From Scandinavium vulneris_A (lineage in GTDB: Bacteria > Pseudomonadota > Gammaproteobacteria > Enterobacterales > Enterobacteriaceae), in NCBI GenBank assembly GCA_046518185.1, contig JBKGRZ010000002.1, positions 186,001 to 250,000 on the forward strand: 64,000 nucleotides of DNA. Reading direction: 5' to 3'. The position numbers were made by a program, and so were the translations under genes. The notes under the pieces are model-generated. The model was not told the origin of the DNA. It saw nothing but the letters and a program-made list of their open reading frames with translations, and made no database searches. Below are positions 8,899 through 18,672 of this stretch, piece by piece. Position 1 is the first letter of the stretch; every line of letters begins with the position of its first letter.

Positions 8899-10230
8899 GT
8901 GGTGAAGGAACGTAAAACCGAACTGGTTGAAGGATTTCGTCATTCTGTTCCCTACATTAACGCCCACCGTGGCAAGACGTTCGTCATTATGCTCGGTGGA
9001 GAAGCGATAGAGCATGAGAATTTCTCAAGCATCGTCAATGACATAGGCTTGCTTCACAGTCTGGGTATTCGTCTGGTGCTGGTATACGGCGCGCGCCCAC
9101 AGATTGATGCCAATCTGGCCGAGCACCACCACGAGCCGCTGTATCATAAAAATACCCGAGTGACTGACGCCAAAACCCTCGACCTGGTAAAACAGGCCGC
9201 GGGAATGCTACAGCTCGATATTACCGCCCGGCTGTCGATGAGCCTGAATAATACCCCGTTACAGGGGGCGCACATCAACGTGGTTAGCGGCAACTTCATC
9301 ATTGCTCAGCCGCTGGGCGTTGATGACGGCATTGATTACTGCCACAGCGGACGCATTCGCCGTATTGATGAAGAAGCCATTCACCGCCAGCTCGACAGCG
9401 GAGCCATCGTCCTGATGGGCCCGGTCGCGGTCTCCGTAACGGGAGAAAGCTTCAACCTGACCTCGGAAGAAATTGCCACGCAGCTCGCTATTAAGCTGAA
9501 AGCGGAGAAGATGATTGGCTTCTGCTCCTCTCAGGGCGTATTAAACGGCCAGGGCGAGATCATCTCCGAACTGTTCCCTAATGAAGCGCAGGCTCGCGTT
9601 GAAGCGCTGGAAAGCGAGGGGGAGTATTACTCCGGTACGGTGCGTTTCCTGCGTGGGGCAGTGAAGGCGTGCCGGAGCGGGGTACGTCGCTGCCACCTGA
9701 TCAGCTACCAGGAAAACGGTGCCCTGTTGCAGGAACTGTTCTCCCGCGACGGCATCGGTACTCAAATTGTGATGGAGAGCGCCGAGCAAATCCGTCGTGC
9801 CACCATTAACGATATCGGCGGGATCCTCGAACTGATTGAACCCCTGGAGCAACAGGGGATTCTGGTGCGACGCTCGCGTGAGCAGCTGGAAATGGAGATC
9901 GACAAATTCACGGTCATCCAGCGCGATAACACCACCATCGCCTGCGCGGCGCTGTATCCGTTCCCGGAAGAGAAAATAGGTGAGATGGCCTGCGTGGCGG
10001 TGCATCCCGACTACCGTAGCTCATCGCGCGGCGAAGTCCTGCTCGAACGTATTGCGGCTCAGGCCAGACAGATGGGGCTGAGTAAACTGTTTGTGCTGAC
10101 GACGCGCAGCATTCACTGGTTCCAGGAACGCGGGTTTATGCCGGTGGAAGTGGATTTACTGCCGGAGAGCAAGAAAGAGATGTACAACTATCAGCGCCGA
10201 TCCAAAGTGTTAATGGCCGATTTAACGTAA
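8899..10230 (+). CDS. argA: amino-acid N-acetyltransferase ArgA
   Basis: This 443-residue N-acetylglutamate synthase is equal in length to the E. coli enzyme and carries out the first committed step of arginine synthesis (glutamate + acetyl-CoA). An amino-acid kinase-like domain (about 1-290) is followed by a GNAT domain (about 295-430, with VAVHPDYRSSSRGEVLLE). The start is a GTG at 8899 giving MVKERKTEL, as in E. coli; the in-frame ATG at 8881 lies inside the second ARG box and is not expected to be used. ArgR and feedback inhibition by arginine are the expected controls. Confidence 0.96.
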   Translation: MVKERKTELVEGFRHSVPYINAHRGKTFVIMLGGEAIEHENFSSIVNDIGLLHSLGIRLVLVYGARPQIDANLAEHHHEPLYHKNTRVTDAKTLDLVKQAAGMLQLDITARLSMSLNNTPLQGAHINVVSGNFIIAQPLGVDDGIDYCHSGRIRRIDEEAIHRQLDSGAIVLMGPVAVSVTGESFNLTSEEIATQLAIKLKAEKMIGFCSSQGVLNGQGEIISELFPNEAQARVEALESEGEYYSGTVRFLRGAVKACRSGVRRCHLISYQENGALLQELFSRDGIGTQIVMESAEQIRRATINDIGGILELIEPLEQQGILVRRSREQLEMEIDKFTVIQRDNTTIACAALYPFPEEKIGEMACVAVHPDYRSSSRGEVLLERIAAQARQMGLSKLFVLTTRSIHWFQERGFMPVEVDLLPESKKEMYNYQRRSKVLMADLT

Positions 10231-10234
10231 AGTC

Positions 10235-10270
10235 AAAAATCCCGGACGGCAGAAACTGTCGTCCGGGATT
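10235..10270 (-). terminator. terminator downstream of recD
   Basis: A perfect 11-bp stem (10238-10248 with 10260-10270, loop of 11) lies between convergent argA and recD. Read on the minus strand it is followed by five T (complement of 10235-10239), so it best serves recD. It may also slow transcription leaving argA. Confidence 0.7.
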
Positions 10271-10276
10271 GTCACC

Positions 10277-12115
10277 TTATCCCAACTGCGAAAACAACGC
10301 CGCCAGGCCACTCCGGCGCTCGGTGCGGACGGTGATCGCCTGAGCCAACAGCGTCGGGTCAGCGTACAGGGAAAGCTGCTGACGGGCGCGGGTGATCGCC
10401 GTATAGACCAGCTCGCGGGTGACCAGCGGCACGCTTTGCGAGGGTAATATCAGCGCCGCATGGTTGAATTCAGACCCCTGCGATTTATGCACCGTCATCA
10501 CCCACGCGGTATCGTGCTCGGGCAATCGACTTGGCTGCACGGATTTAATCGCACCATCCGGCATCGGGAACCAGACACGTAGCCCGGTGCCCCTGTCGAG
10601 CGCAATGCCGATATCGCCGTTAAACAGGCCCAACGCGCTGTCGTTACGGGCTATCATCACCGGCCGCCCTTCATACCAGCGCGAATGTCGGGCCAGCACA
10701 ATGCGCCGCTTGCGGGCCAGCGTCAGCTCAAGCTGTTCGTTCACCCCGCTAACGCCATATGGCCCTTCACGTAGCGCGCACAGCAGCTGATATTGAGAGA
10801 ATGCTGCCAGCACCTCGGCAGGCTCAGCCCGCGCCTTCAGCAGCGCCAGATAATCAGCATAGCCGCTGACCGCATCCTCGAGCATCGATTCATACTCGGC
10901 GGTAGTCCGTAACGGCTTGAGGGCGATGTCAGCAAAGTCCTGCGCAAACACCTTTTTCATCGCCTTTACATCGCCGTTATTTACCGCGCGCGCCAGTTGC
11001 CCAATCCCGGAATCACTGCCAAAACGGTAGCTTTTTTGCAGCAGACACAGGCTATCGCGTAGACCACCGGCCTCGGTTCCCTCACCTGCAGGCACCGTTG
11101 TCCCCGTCAGACGACTCAACTCCTGCGCGCGCGCAGGGGTATATCCGGCGTTAACCCAGGCGCAGATATCGCCCAGCACGGCCCCGGCTTCCACCGAGGC
11201 CAACTGATCACGGTCACCGAGAAAAATCACCCGGGCGTGTGCGGGCAGTGCGGCAATCAGCCGAGCCATCATCGGCAGGTCAATCATCGACGCTTCATCC
11301 ACCACCAGCACGTCCAGATGCAACGGGTTCCCGGCATGATAGCGTAAGCGCTGACTACCGGGCTGGGCGCCCAATAAACGGTGCAGCGTGCCCGCCTCTG
11401 CAGGCAGCAGTTTCTTCTGTTCGTCGGTTAACGGCAGTTGGCGCAGTGCAGCACCTAAGGATTCGGTCAAACGCGCCGCGGCTTTACCGGTCGGCGCAGC
11501 CAGACGGATACGGCATTTTGCTAAGGTGTTGGTCTGAATCAGCGCCGCCAGTAGCTTCGCCACGGTGGTGGTTTTCCCGGTGCCGGGGCCACCTGAAATG
11601 ACCGACACACGTCGGGTCAGCGCCACCGCAGCGGCGACTTTCTGCCAGTCGACATCTTCAGTAGGCGGGAACAGTGTCGCGAGCGTAGTGGTAAGCAAGG
11701 CTTCATCGCCGGATAATTCCGGGGCGGTCTGGCTGAAAAAGCGGGCGATCACAAGTTCGTTATGCCACATCCGATTGAGGTACAAACGCCCCTCACACAG
11801 CACCAGCGGCGCGGCAACTGAACCGTCGCTGACGGCGGGAGAGGCACGCAGCAACGCCTCAATGTCATCCCCGGCTTCCGCCTGAGCAAACAGCTGCTGC
11901 CACAGGCTTTGTGCCCGGCCAGTGGCCTGTTCGTCGGGATGAAAGCGGGACAGCGGCAGGCAAACATGTCCTTCTCCGGCATCGCGGCTAAGCAGGGCTG
12001 CCGCCAGCATGACCGCCGGTTTATCCTCTGCTGCCACCATCAGGGCAAACTGCACGTCCAGCGGGCGCAACAGCTTTTGCTGCGCAGCTTCCATTAATAA
12101 GGCTTCCATGCTCAT
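10277..12115 (-). CDS. recD: exodeoxyribonuclease V alpha subunit RecD
   Basis: This 612-residue SF1B helicase (E. coli 608 aa) is the fast 5'-3' motor of RecBCD, which processes double-strand breaks. The Walker A motif GGPGTGKTT lies at about residues 175-183 and motif II is VVDEASMID. The C-terminal motif MTVHKSQGSEF is also present. The ATG overlaps the recB stop codon (ATGA, 12112-12115), so RecD synthesis is coupled to RecB. The N-terminal 140 residues and the stretch following the central linker are the most diverged from E. coli. Confidence 0.96.
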   Translation of the reverse strand: MSMEALLMEAAQQKLLRPLDVQFALMVAAEDKPAVMLAAALLSRDAGEGHVCLPLSRFHPDEQATGRAQSLWQQLFAQAEAGDDIEALLRASPAVSDGSVAAPLVLCEGRLYLNRMWHNELVIARFFSQTAPELSGDEALLTTTLATLFPPTEDVDWQKVAAAVALTRRVSVISGGPGTGKTTTVAKLLAALIQTNTLAKCRIRLAAPTGKAAARLTESLGAALRQLPLTDEQKKLLPAEAGTLHRLLGAQPGSQRLRYHAGNPLHLDVLVVDEASMIDLPMMARLIAALPAHARVIFLGDRDQLASVEAGAVLGDICAWVNAGYTPARAQELSRLTGTTVPAGEGTEAGGLRDSLCLLQKSYRFGSDSGIGQLARAVNNGDVKAMKKVFAQDFADIALKPLRTTAEYESMLEDAVSGYADYLALLKARAEPAEVLAAFSQYQLLCALREGPYGVSGVNEQLELTLARKRRIVLARHSRWYEGRPVMIARNDSALGLFNGDIGIALDRGTGLRVWFPMPDGAIKSVQPSRLPEHDTAWVMTVHKSQGSEFNHAALILPSQSVPLVTRELVYTAITRARQQLSLYADPTLLAQAITVRTERRSGLAALFSQLG

Positions 12116-15100
12116 GCCCTCACCTCCTGGGTGTCACCGGCAAACAAGGCATCAAGGCCGTCAATCAGCACCCGATCGGGACGGGTGGCAAAAATGCCCT
12201 GCCCGCTATCGCCCCCGTCCACGCCGCGCAGGAACAGATAAATCACGCCGCCGAAATGGGTGTCGTAATCGTAATCCGTCAGGCGGTGGCGTAAATAGCG
12301 GTGCAACGCCAGACTGTAGAGCTGATATTGCAGGTCGTAGCGGTGCGACTGCATCGCCTGCACCATCGCCGATTGGGTGTAGGCTTCGCTGCTGTCACCG
12401 AGCCAGTTGGACTTGTAATCCAGCAGGTAGTAACGGCCTTCATGGCGGAAAACCAGGTCGATAAAGCCCTTCAGCATCCCGCTCACCTGACGAAAATCGA
12501 GCGGCGGGCAATCGGCTGACAGCGGATCATGCTGACGAATCAGCGCATCCAGGGCCTGCGGCACCAGCAGCTGTTCGATAGGCAAATAGAACTCCATTTC
12601 GACCTGTTTATTGTTGGCGGTGAGCTGACTCAGGGAAATGCCCGCCCCGGAAAGCGGCGTGCGTAGGACAGTGGTCAGCCACTGGGTTAACACCGGTGCC
12701 CACTGGGTATCAAACCCGTTACGTTCGAGCTGGTCAAACATCCACGTCTCGGACACCGGCTGAGTAAAATCGATCTCCTCAAACAGGCTATGCAGGAAAG
12801 TCCCCGGTGATGCCCCGCGCGGAAAGTGATGCGGCGTCAACTCTGGTTCATCAACATCGCCCGCCACACCGGCGGCATCGATATCCAGCCGTGGCAGCAG
12901 GTCCTGCGCCACGCTATGTCCACGCTGCTGGAGGCCGGAATAACTGGTCACTCGCCAGTCATCAATAATGCGTCGACGCATCTCTCTGGCACGCAGTTCC
13001 GGCATTTCAGGGGCAATCGCCTGCCAGCGTCCCCCTTCCGGCAATGACGGGATGGTCAGGGCGATATGTTCGTTGCACAGCGCGCGCAGGCAGGCTTCAA
13101 GCCCGGCGGCGTCTTTGGCCTCGCCTTTCTGGACCAGACGACCCAAGGCACTGTGATGCAGTTCGGTATCAGTGGGTTTCTCGCTGCGGCGAGGGCTGAG
13201 CGGAGCAATGCCCAGGCTGCAATGCCAGATGGCACGCGTGAGCGCCACGTACAGCAGGCGCAAATCCTCGGCCAGACGCTCAGCCTCTGCCAGTTCGAGG
13301 CTTTCCTCACCGTTGTGCAAATCGAGCACCGCCGCAAACGAGTTCCGGTCGTGATAGAACGCCTGATCCTGTTTGCGATAGCGGGCAATAAACGGCAGCC
13401 AGACCAGGGAATACTCCAGCCCTTTGGATTTATGCACCGTCACGATTTGCACCAAGTGTTTATCGCTCTCCAGGCGCATCTGCTGGCTGGAGGACCCGCT
13501 GTCCGGACCACCAATCTGCTGTGCCAGCCAGCGCATCAGGGCATGCTCGCTTTCGAGCTGCCCGGCGGCTTCCTGTAACAGTTCGCTCAGGTGCAGAATG
13601 TCCGTCAGACGACGTTCCCCCCCGTGAGTCACCAGCAGATTCTCAGCGATATTGCGGGCCGCCATCAGCGCACGCAGCATCGCCATCACCCCGCGCTGTT
13701 GCCACAGTTGGCGATACTGGCTGAACTCTTCCACTACCGCATCCCAGGCCAGCTCATCCAGATTCAGGCGTTCGATATCCTGGGCATTCAGCCCAAACAG
13801 CGAACTGGCGAGCGCGCTGCGCAGGCTGCTTTCACGTTCCGGGGCCAGCACGGCCTGTAACAGCCACAGCAGTTCCTGCGCTTCCGGGGTCTCAAACACG
13901 CTGTCGCGGTTGGACAGATACACCGACGGAATGCCCAGGGCGTTCAGCGCATCGCGCACCAGCGCCGCTTCCTGACGGTTACGCACCAGCACGGTAATGT
14001 CGGACGCTTCAACCGGACGGGCGTGTTCTCCGCGCCACAGCAACGCCTCACCCCGCTGCCCGGCGCTGAGCCAGTCACGAATTTGTCCGGCGCACAGTTG
14101 TGCCATAAACGTTTGATAATCGCCGGACCCCACGTTATTGCCTGGCATCAGCCAGAAGCTCATCGCTGGTTGATTTTCCCCTTTCAGCTCAAACCTCAGG
14201 CCCTGATTGTTGGGCGCGGATTTGACCGGCAAAAAGGGTATGTCGCGAAACATAAAGGGATTATCAGAAAGACCAAACAGCTGATTGACGCTTTCCACCA
14301 CGCCCGGGGCCGATCGCCAGTTGGTATCGAGGGTGTAATGGGCCGCCACATCCCCACGCGCACGCATGTAGGTAAAAATATCTGCACCGCGGAAGGCGTA
14401 AATCGCCTGCTTCGGATCGCCGATCAGCAGCAGCGCGGTATCGGCCTGCTGTCGCCAGATACGGCGAAAAATGCGGTACTGCTGCGGATCGGTATCCTGG
14501 AATTCATCAATCATCGCTACCGGGAAACGCTGGCGAATCGCCGCCGCCAGGGCATCACCGCTCTCGCCCTGTAGGGCATCGTCGAGACGGCTGAGCATGT
14601 CGTCAAAGCCCAGCTCGCCCCGCCGCTGTTTCTCGCGCGCGACGGCCTCACGGATTTCGACCATCGCCCGGGAAATGACCAGATCGTTGAGCGATGGCGG
14701 AGCCGCCATCAGAGCTTCAATCGTGTCGAACAGCGGATGCACCGGCGGATTACCGCCCTCTTTGGTGCGCGAATACAGGAAAGATTGAGCAAACTTCTCA
14801 AGCGCTTCGGGTAACTGATAACCGGAGTGTTCGTCAGTCGCCCACAGGCCGATCTTCTCGATCCATTTGCCCTGATTGCCACGGTTGAACTTGCGTCTGT
14901 CGAGATCGGAGCTTTCCAGAACGCTGACTATCTCATCCACCGTAGCCAGCCAGCGGGTTTTGATTTCGCTAATCTGCGCCACGATCTGCTGGTGACGTTC
15001 AATCAGCGTTAGATCGGAGGGTGAGGTTTTCAGCTGGGGGGCTTCCCCCTGCAGATAGCGATCGATAGATTTCAGCAGATCCTGTGGGCCTTTCCAGCTG

Positions 15101-15654
15101 GCATGGATCGCCTCAGCGACGTCGCGCGGGAGCGGATAACAATGACGCCGCCAGAAATCGGCGCAGGCCTGGAAACGCAGCCGGGATTCATCTTCAATCA
15201 GCTGTTGTTCAAACAGCATCCCGGACTCAAAGGCATTGAGGCTGAGCATCCGCTGACAGAAGCCGTGGATGGTGAACACCGCCGCTTCATCCATCTGCCG
15301 TTCCGCCAGTAATAATACCTCGGCGGCCTGTTCAGGGTCGGCAATTTCGGCCAACAGGCTGGCATATAACGGGTTGTCGGTGCTGTTTCGCAGGCAGGCA
15401 ATACGGAGTTCGTGAATATTGCTGCGAATACGGCCCCGTAGTTCTTCGGTGGCCGCTTCGGTGAAGGTCACCACCAGCAGCTCTTCGACATCGACAGGAC
15501 GGATAAAGGCGGCCTCGCCGCCCAGTCCAAGCAACAGCCGCAGATAGAGTGCGGCGATGGTGTAGGTTTTTCCGGTGCCCGCAGAGGCTTCAATCAGGCG
15601 CTCACCGATCAATGGCAAGCGCAGGGGATTTAAGGACTCGGCGGTCTCGGTCAT
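12112..15654 (-). CDS. recB: exodeoxyribonuclease V beta subunit RecB
   Basis: This 1180-residue protein has exactly the length of E. coli RecB. The SF1A 3'-5' helicase has its Walker A motif (ASAGTGKTYTIA) near residues 23-34. The C-terminal nuclease domain includes GFIDLVF and LLDYKSNWLG, which hold the metal-binding aspartates and catalytic lysine near 1067-1082. RecB unwinds and cuts DNA ends and loads RecA after Chi recognition. Four-base overlaps with ptrA upstream and recD downstream show tight translational coupling. Confidence 0.97.
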   Translation of the reverse strand: MTETAESLNPLRLPLIGERLIEASAGTGKTYTIAALYLRLLLGLGGEAAFIRPVDVEELLVVTFTEAATEELRGRIRSNIHELRIACLRNSTDNPLYASLLAEIADPEQAAEVLLLAERQMDEAAVFTIHGFCQRMLSLNAFESGMLFEQQLIEDESRLRFQACADFWRRHCYPLPRDVAEAIHASWKGPQDLLKSIDRYLQGEAPQLKTSPSDLTLIERHQQIVAQISEIKTRWLATVDEIVSVLESSDLDRRKFNRGNQGKWIEKIGLWATDEHSGYQLPEALEKFAQSFLYSRTKEGGNPPVHPLFDTIEALMAAPPSLNDLVISRAMVEIREAVAREKQRRGELGFDDMLSRLDDALQGESGDALAAAIRQRFPVAMIDEFQDTDPQQYRIFRRIWRQQADTALLLIGDPKQAIYAFRGADIFTYMRARGDVAAHYTLDTNWRSAPGVVESVNQLFGLSDNPFMFRDIPFLPVKSAPNNQGLRFELKGENQPAMSFWLMPGNNVGSGDYQTFMAQLCAGQIRDWLSAGQRGEALLWRGEHARPVEASDITVLVRNRQEAALVRDALNALGIPSVYLSNRDSVFETPEAQELLWLLQAVLAPERESSLRSALASSLFGLNAQDIERLNLDELAWDAVVEEFSQYRQLWQQRGVMAMLRALMAARNIAENLLVTHGGERRLTDILHLSELLQEAAGQLESEHALMRWLAQQIGGPDSGSSSQQMRLESDKHLVQIVTVHKSKGLEYSLVWLPFIARYRKQDQAFYHDRNSFAAVLDLHNGEESLELAEAERLAEDLRLLYVALTRAIWHCSLGIAPLSPRRSEKPTDTELHHSALGRLVQKGEAKDAAGLEACLRALCNEHIALTIPSLPEGGRWQAIAPEMPELRAREMRRRIIDDWRVTSYSGLQQRGHSVAQDLLPRLDIDAAGVAGDVDEPELTPHHFPRGASPGTFLHSLFEEIDFTQPVSETWMFDQLERNGFDTQWAPVLTQWLTTVLRTPLSGAGISLSQLTANNKQVEMEFYLPIEQLLVPQALDALIRQHDPLSADCPPLDFRQVSGMLKGFIDLVFRHEGRYYLLDYKSNWLGDSSEAYTQSAMVQAMQSHRYDLQYQLYSLALHRYLRHRLTDYDYDTHFGGVIYLFLRGVDGGDSGQGIFATRPDRVLIDGLDALFAGDTQEVRA

Positions 15655-18539
15655 TCGTTCTCTCTCATCAGCGGCATGGATTGCTGCAACGCGCTGACGC
15701 TCTTCCAGACCGTCCAGCCTTTCGGGTGAACATATTCCGTTTTCCCGTTCTGGCTGCCGGAGACCTGAGAAAGGATCGTCATGCCCTGCGGCTCCACCAC
15801 CGTCTGATGGAAGAAGTCAGCAAGCTTTTGCGGCGTCAGCAGTTTTATCTGAGCCACTACTTTATCACGTGAATCAAAACGCATATTACCGCGATCGAAA
15901 TCTTTGCTGAGCTTTGAGGCTTCTTCACCCAGGGTTTGCGGCGGTTGCAGCATCTGCGCAATCACCGACTGTTGAATTTGTGCAAACTCTTCCGGTTTCA
16001 TCGCCCGCAGTTTCGCTTCGGCTGTCGGGAAGAAGGCTTTAAAGCGCTCCCACAGGAAGCCCGGCTGCTTATCGCTGCTTTGCAACAGGAAGCCCACGCC
16101 CCACTGACGTCCGATGCTCATCGGGAAGGCAAACACCGCGTAACCCAACTGCTCTTCAGTACGTAACTGGTTGTAGAACCAGGGTTGCACAATTTGCCCC
16201 AGCATAGCGCTGGTGGCGGAACTGCTGAACTCATCGGCGTTCGGTGGCGCAAACACTGCCGCCAGCGCGGAATCGCTGCTGCTGCCCGCTTTTTCAAAGA
16301 TAGCGTTTTGCTTTTTATCCACGACCACGTCTTTGTTACGGCACCATTCGGTTCCATGGGCATTGAGCTGCTTTTGCACTTTACGCGCCAGATCGATGGA
16401 GTTCTCCGCCGTCATATTGCCGACGACCATAAATTCAGGGCGCGCCCCTGTTTTCAGGTTGTCTCGCCAGGTCAGGATGTCTTTTAACGTAATCGACGGG
16501 AGCAGGTCACGACGCTCTTCACGCTGGAAGTAAGGCACCTGCGACACCATCTGCACCGGCATAATCGCCTGATCGAAGGCTTTACCCTTTTCGGCAGAAT
16601 CGAGCATCTGCGTATACCAGGATTTCGCCTGCGCCAGCTGTTCTTCCGTTGGCTGGTAGCTGAAATATCCCTCAAGCAGCGCATCAAACAGCTGTGGCAG
16701 ACGCTGGGTGTAGCCGTTGGCGTTCACCATCAGGCCGTTGTTGGCTCCCGTTGAGAAGCTGATCCCGCCCACGGCGGCCTGATTGCTCAACTGATCGAGG
16801 GCGATACCTGCCAGATAATCGTTCAGAGCAAACATCACCTGATTACGCGCGCTATCCATCGCGTGAGGATTGCGTAGCACCAGCGTCACGTCAGCTTTCG
16901 GCTCACTGGCAAAATAACGGCTCGGGGTGTAGACCACGCGCAGTTCGGGTTCATCAACAATCAGCTGTGGCTTATCGGCCACTTTTTCAGGCTTAATCAG
17001 CGTGAAATCATCCGGAATGTACGGGTTCAGCGTCGGCAATTGCAGGGCAATTTTGCCTGATTCCTGCTGCCACTGGCTGAAGGTCTGCGCACTGATTTTA
17101 TCCACCTGATACGGGGCATTGACGAAATAAGCGGTTTTATTGTGCGGCTCGTTCGGGCTGATATACCAGATACGGGCATTCTGTGGGGTCATCATCGCCA
17201 GACGATCGCCGATCGCCTTCGCATCATATTGGTCGGCGATATTAACGGCATCGAGCGTATGTTCCACCGGGACGCGGATCATGGTGTCCGCCAGCCATTC
17301 GACATAATCCATATCGCGGCTGATCGACGGATAGCGGAAATCGAGATCCAGCACGTTGGCCAGCTCATCGAAATAACGTTTATCCACGCCTTTCTCGCGC
17401 AGTAGCGTCAGGTAGCTGAAGATGGCGGCGACAACCTGGTCACGGTTTGCCAGGCCTTTGTCCGTCAACGTGGCTGAAATTGCCAGCACGCCACTGTTGC
17501 CGTTGACTACCGGATCGGAATCCGCGCGAATGCCTTCCGCTAGTCCCTGCTTTTGCAGCCAGTCTGACAGCGTTCCCGGACTGCGGTTACCAATCAGATA
17601 GGTCACCAGTTCATCCGTTTTACTGCGGAACTGCGCGGTGTTGTTATCGATACGAAACTCAACGCGCAGCACCTTGCGAGGCACCGCTGGCGTGTAATGG
17701 ATGATTATCCCTTTCTGCGCATCGGTCACCACTGGAACAGTAATTTCCGGGCGAGTAATGTTTTTATTCGGCACCCGGCCCCAGGTCTCGGCGGCCATTT
17801 TTGCCAGGTCTGGCAACGGCTTATTACTGTAGATAACCGCTTTCATCAGATTGGCGGAGTAATATTTGTCGCGGAACGCCAGCAGCGAATCCAGCACCGG
17901 GCTGCCCGGTTTATCACTCAGCGTGTCGAGGTTGCCCCCGGAGAAGCGAGCCCCCGGATGTGCCGGGTTAATGGTTTCGGCACTCACCTGCGCCATACGC
18001 ATCCCATCCCGGCTACGGGCCATTGTCAGCTCGGAGTTCACCGCGTTCCGTTCCCGGTCGGCGTATTTTTTATCCAGCAGCGGTTCAGCAATGGCATCGG
18101 CGAGGCGGTCAACCGCCCCTTCCAGCGCGTCGTTTTCCACTTCAAGATAGAACGCGGTGCGGTATGGCGCGGTACTGGCGTTATGGCTGCCGCCGTGCAT
18201 TTTGAGATATTCGGCGAGACTGTCCGCCTGAGGGTATTTTTTAGACCCCATCAGCGTCATGTGTTCGAGGAAGTGTGCCAGGCCCGGATGCGAATCAGGA
18301 TCTTCCAGAGAGCCGACGGGCACCACCAGCGCAGACAATGATTTCACCGCCTGTGGATCGGAGACTAAAAGCACGACCATGCCGTTATCAAGTTTGATAG
18401 CCTGATATTGACGGGGATCTTTCTCGCTTTTGCGGATGGTTTCCTTTACCGGTTGCCATCCATTGTCGGCCTGACTTAAGGGCGCCCAGAGGGCGAACAA
18501 CACGATAAATACGACATTCAACCAGGTGCTACGGGGCAT
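15651..18539 (-). CDS. ptrA: periplasmic protease III (pitrilysin)
   Basis: This is a 962-residue M16 zinc metalloprotease with an N-terminal signal peptide (cleavage near residue 24). The inverted zinc motif HxxEH is seen as HFLEHM (His89, Glu92, His93), and the distal glutamate region around ERNAVNSEL is intact. Pitrilysin degrades small peptides such as insulin fragments in the periplasm. Its place between recC and recB, overlapping recB by four bases, is the conserved enteric arrangement and does not imply a repair role. Confidence 0.96.
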   Translation of the reverse strand: MPRSTWLNVVFIVLFALWAPLSQADNGWQPVKETIRKSEKDPRQYQAIKLDNGMVVLLVSDPQAVKSLSALVVPVGSLEDPDSHPGLAHFLEHMTLMGSKKYPQADSLAEYLKMHGGSHNASTAPYRTAFYLEVENDALEGAVDRLADAIAEPLLDKKYADRERNAVNSELTMARSRDGMRMAQVSAETINPAHPGARFSGGNLDTLSDKPGSPVLDSLLAFRDKYYSANLMKAVIYSNKPLPDLAKMAAETWGRVPNKNITRPEITVPVVTDAQKGIIIHYTPAVPRKVLRVEFRIDNNTAQFRSKTDELVTYLIGNRSPGTLSDWLQKQGLAEGIRADSDPVVNGNSGVLAISATLTDKGLANRDQVVAAIFSYLTLLREKGVDKRYFDELANVLDLDFRYPSISRDMDYVEWLADTMIRVPVEHTLDAVNIADQYDAKAIGDRLAMMTPQNARIWYISPNEPHNKTAYFVNAPYQVDKISAQTFSQWQQESGKIALQLPTLNPYIPDDFTLIKPEKVADKPQLIVDEPELRVVYTPSRYFASEPKADVTLVLRNPHAMDSARNQVMFALNDYLAGIALDQLSNQAAVGGISFSTGANNGLMVNANGYTQRLPQLFDALLEGYFSYQPTEEQLAQAKSWYTQMLDSAEKGKAFDQAIMPVQMVSQVPYFQREERRDLLPSITLKDILTWRDNLKTGARPEFMVVGNMTAENSIDLARKVQKQLNAHGTEWCRNKDVVVDKKQNAIFEKAGSSSDSALAAVFAPPNADEFSSSATSAMLGQIVQPWFYNQLRTEEQLGYAVFAFPMSIGRQWGVGFLLQSSDKQPGFLWERFKAFFPTAEAKLRAMKPEEFAQIQQSVIAQMLQPPQTLGEEASKLSKDFDRGNMRFDSRDKVVAQIKLLTPQKLADFFHQTVVEPQGMTILSQVSGSQNGKTEYVHPKGWTVWKSVSALQQSMPLMRENE

Positions 18540-18672
18540 TCACGGACCTCATCATTAACAAACTTCTGTGCTGCTCTGAATGGCAGCCTCACTTATAAAC
18601 ATCAGTCCGTGACACGTTGCGCATGATAATGGAATCTAAATATCTGCGCAATTTTTATACAACCCATCTTCC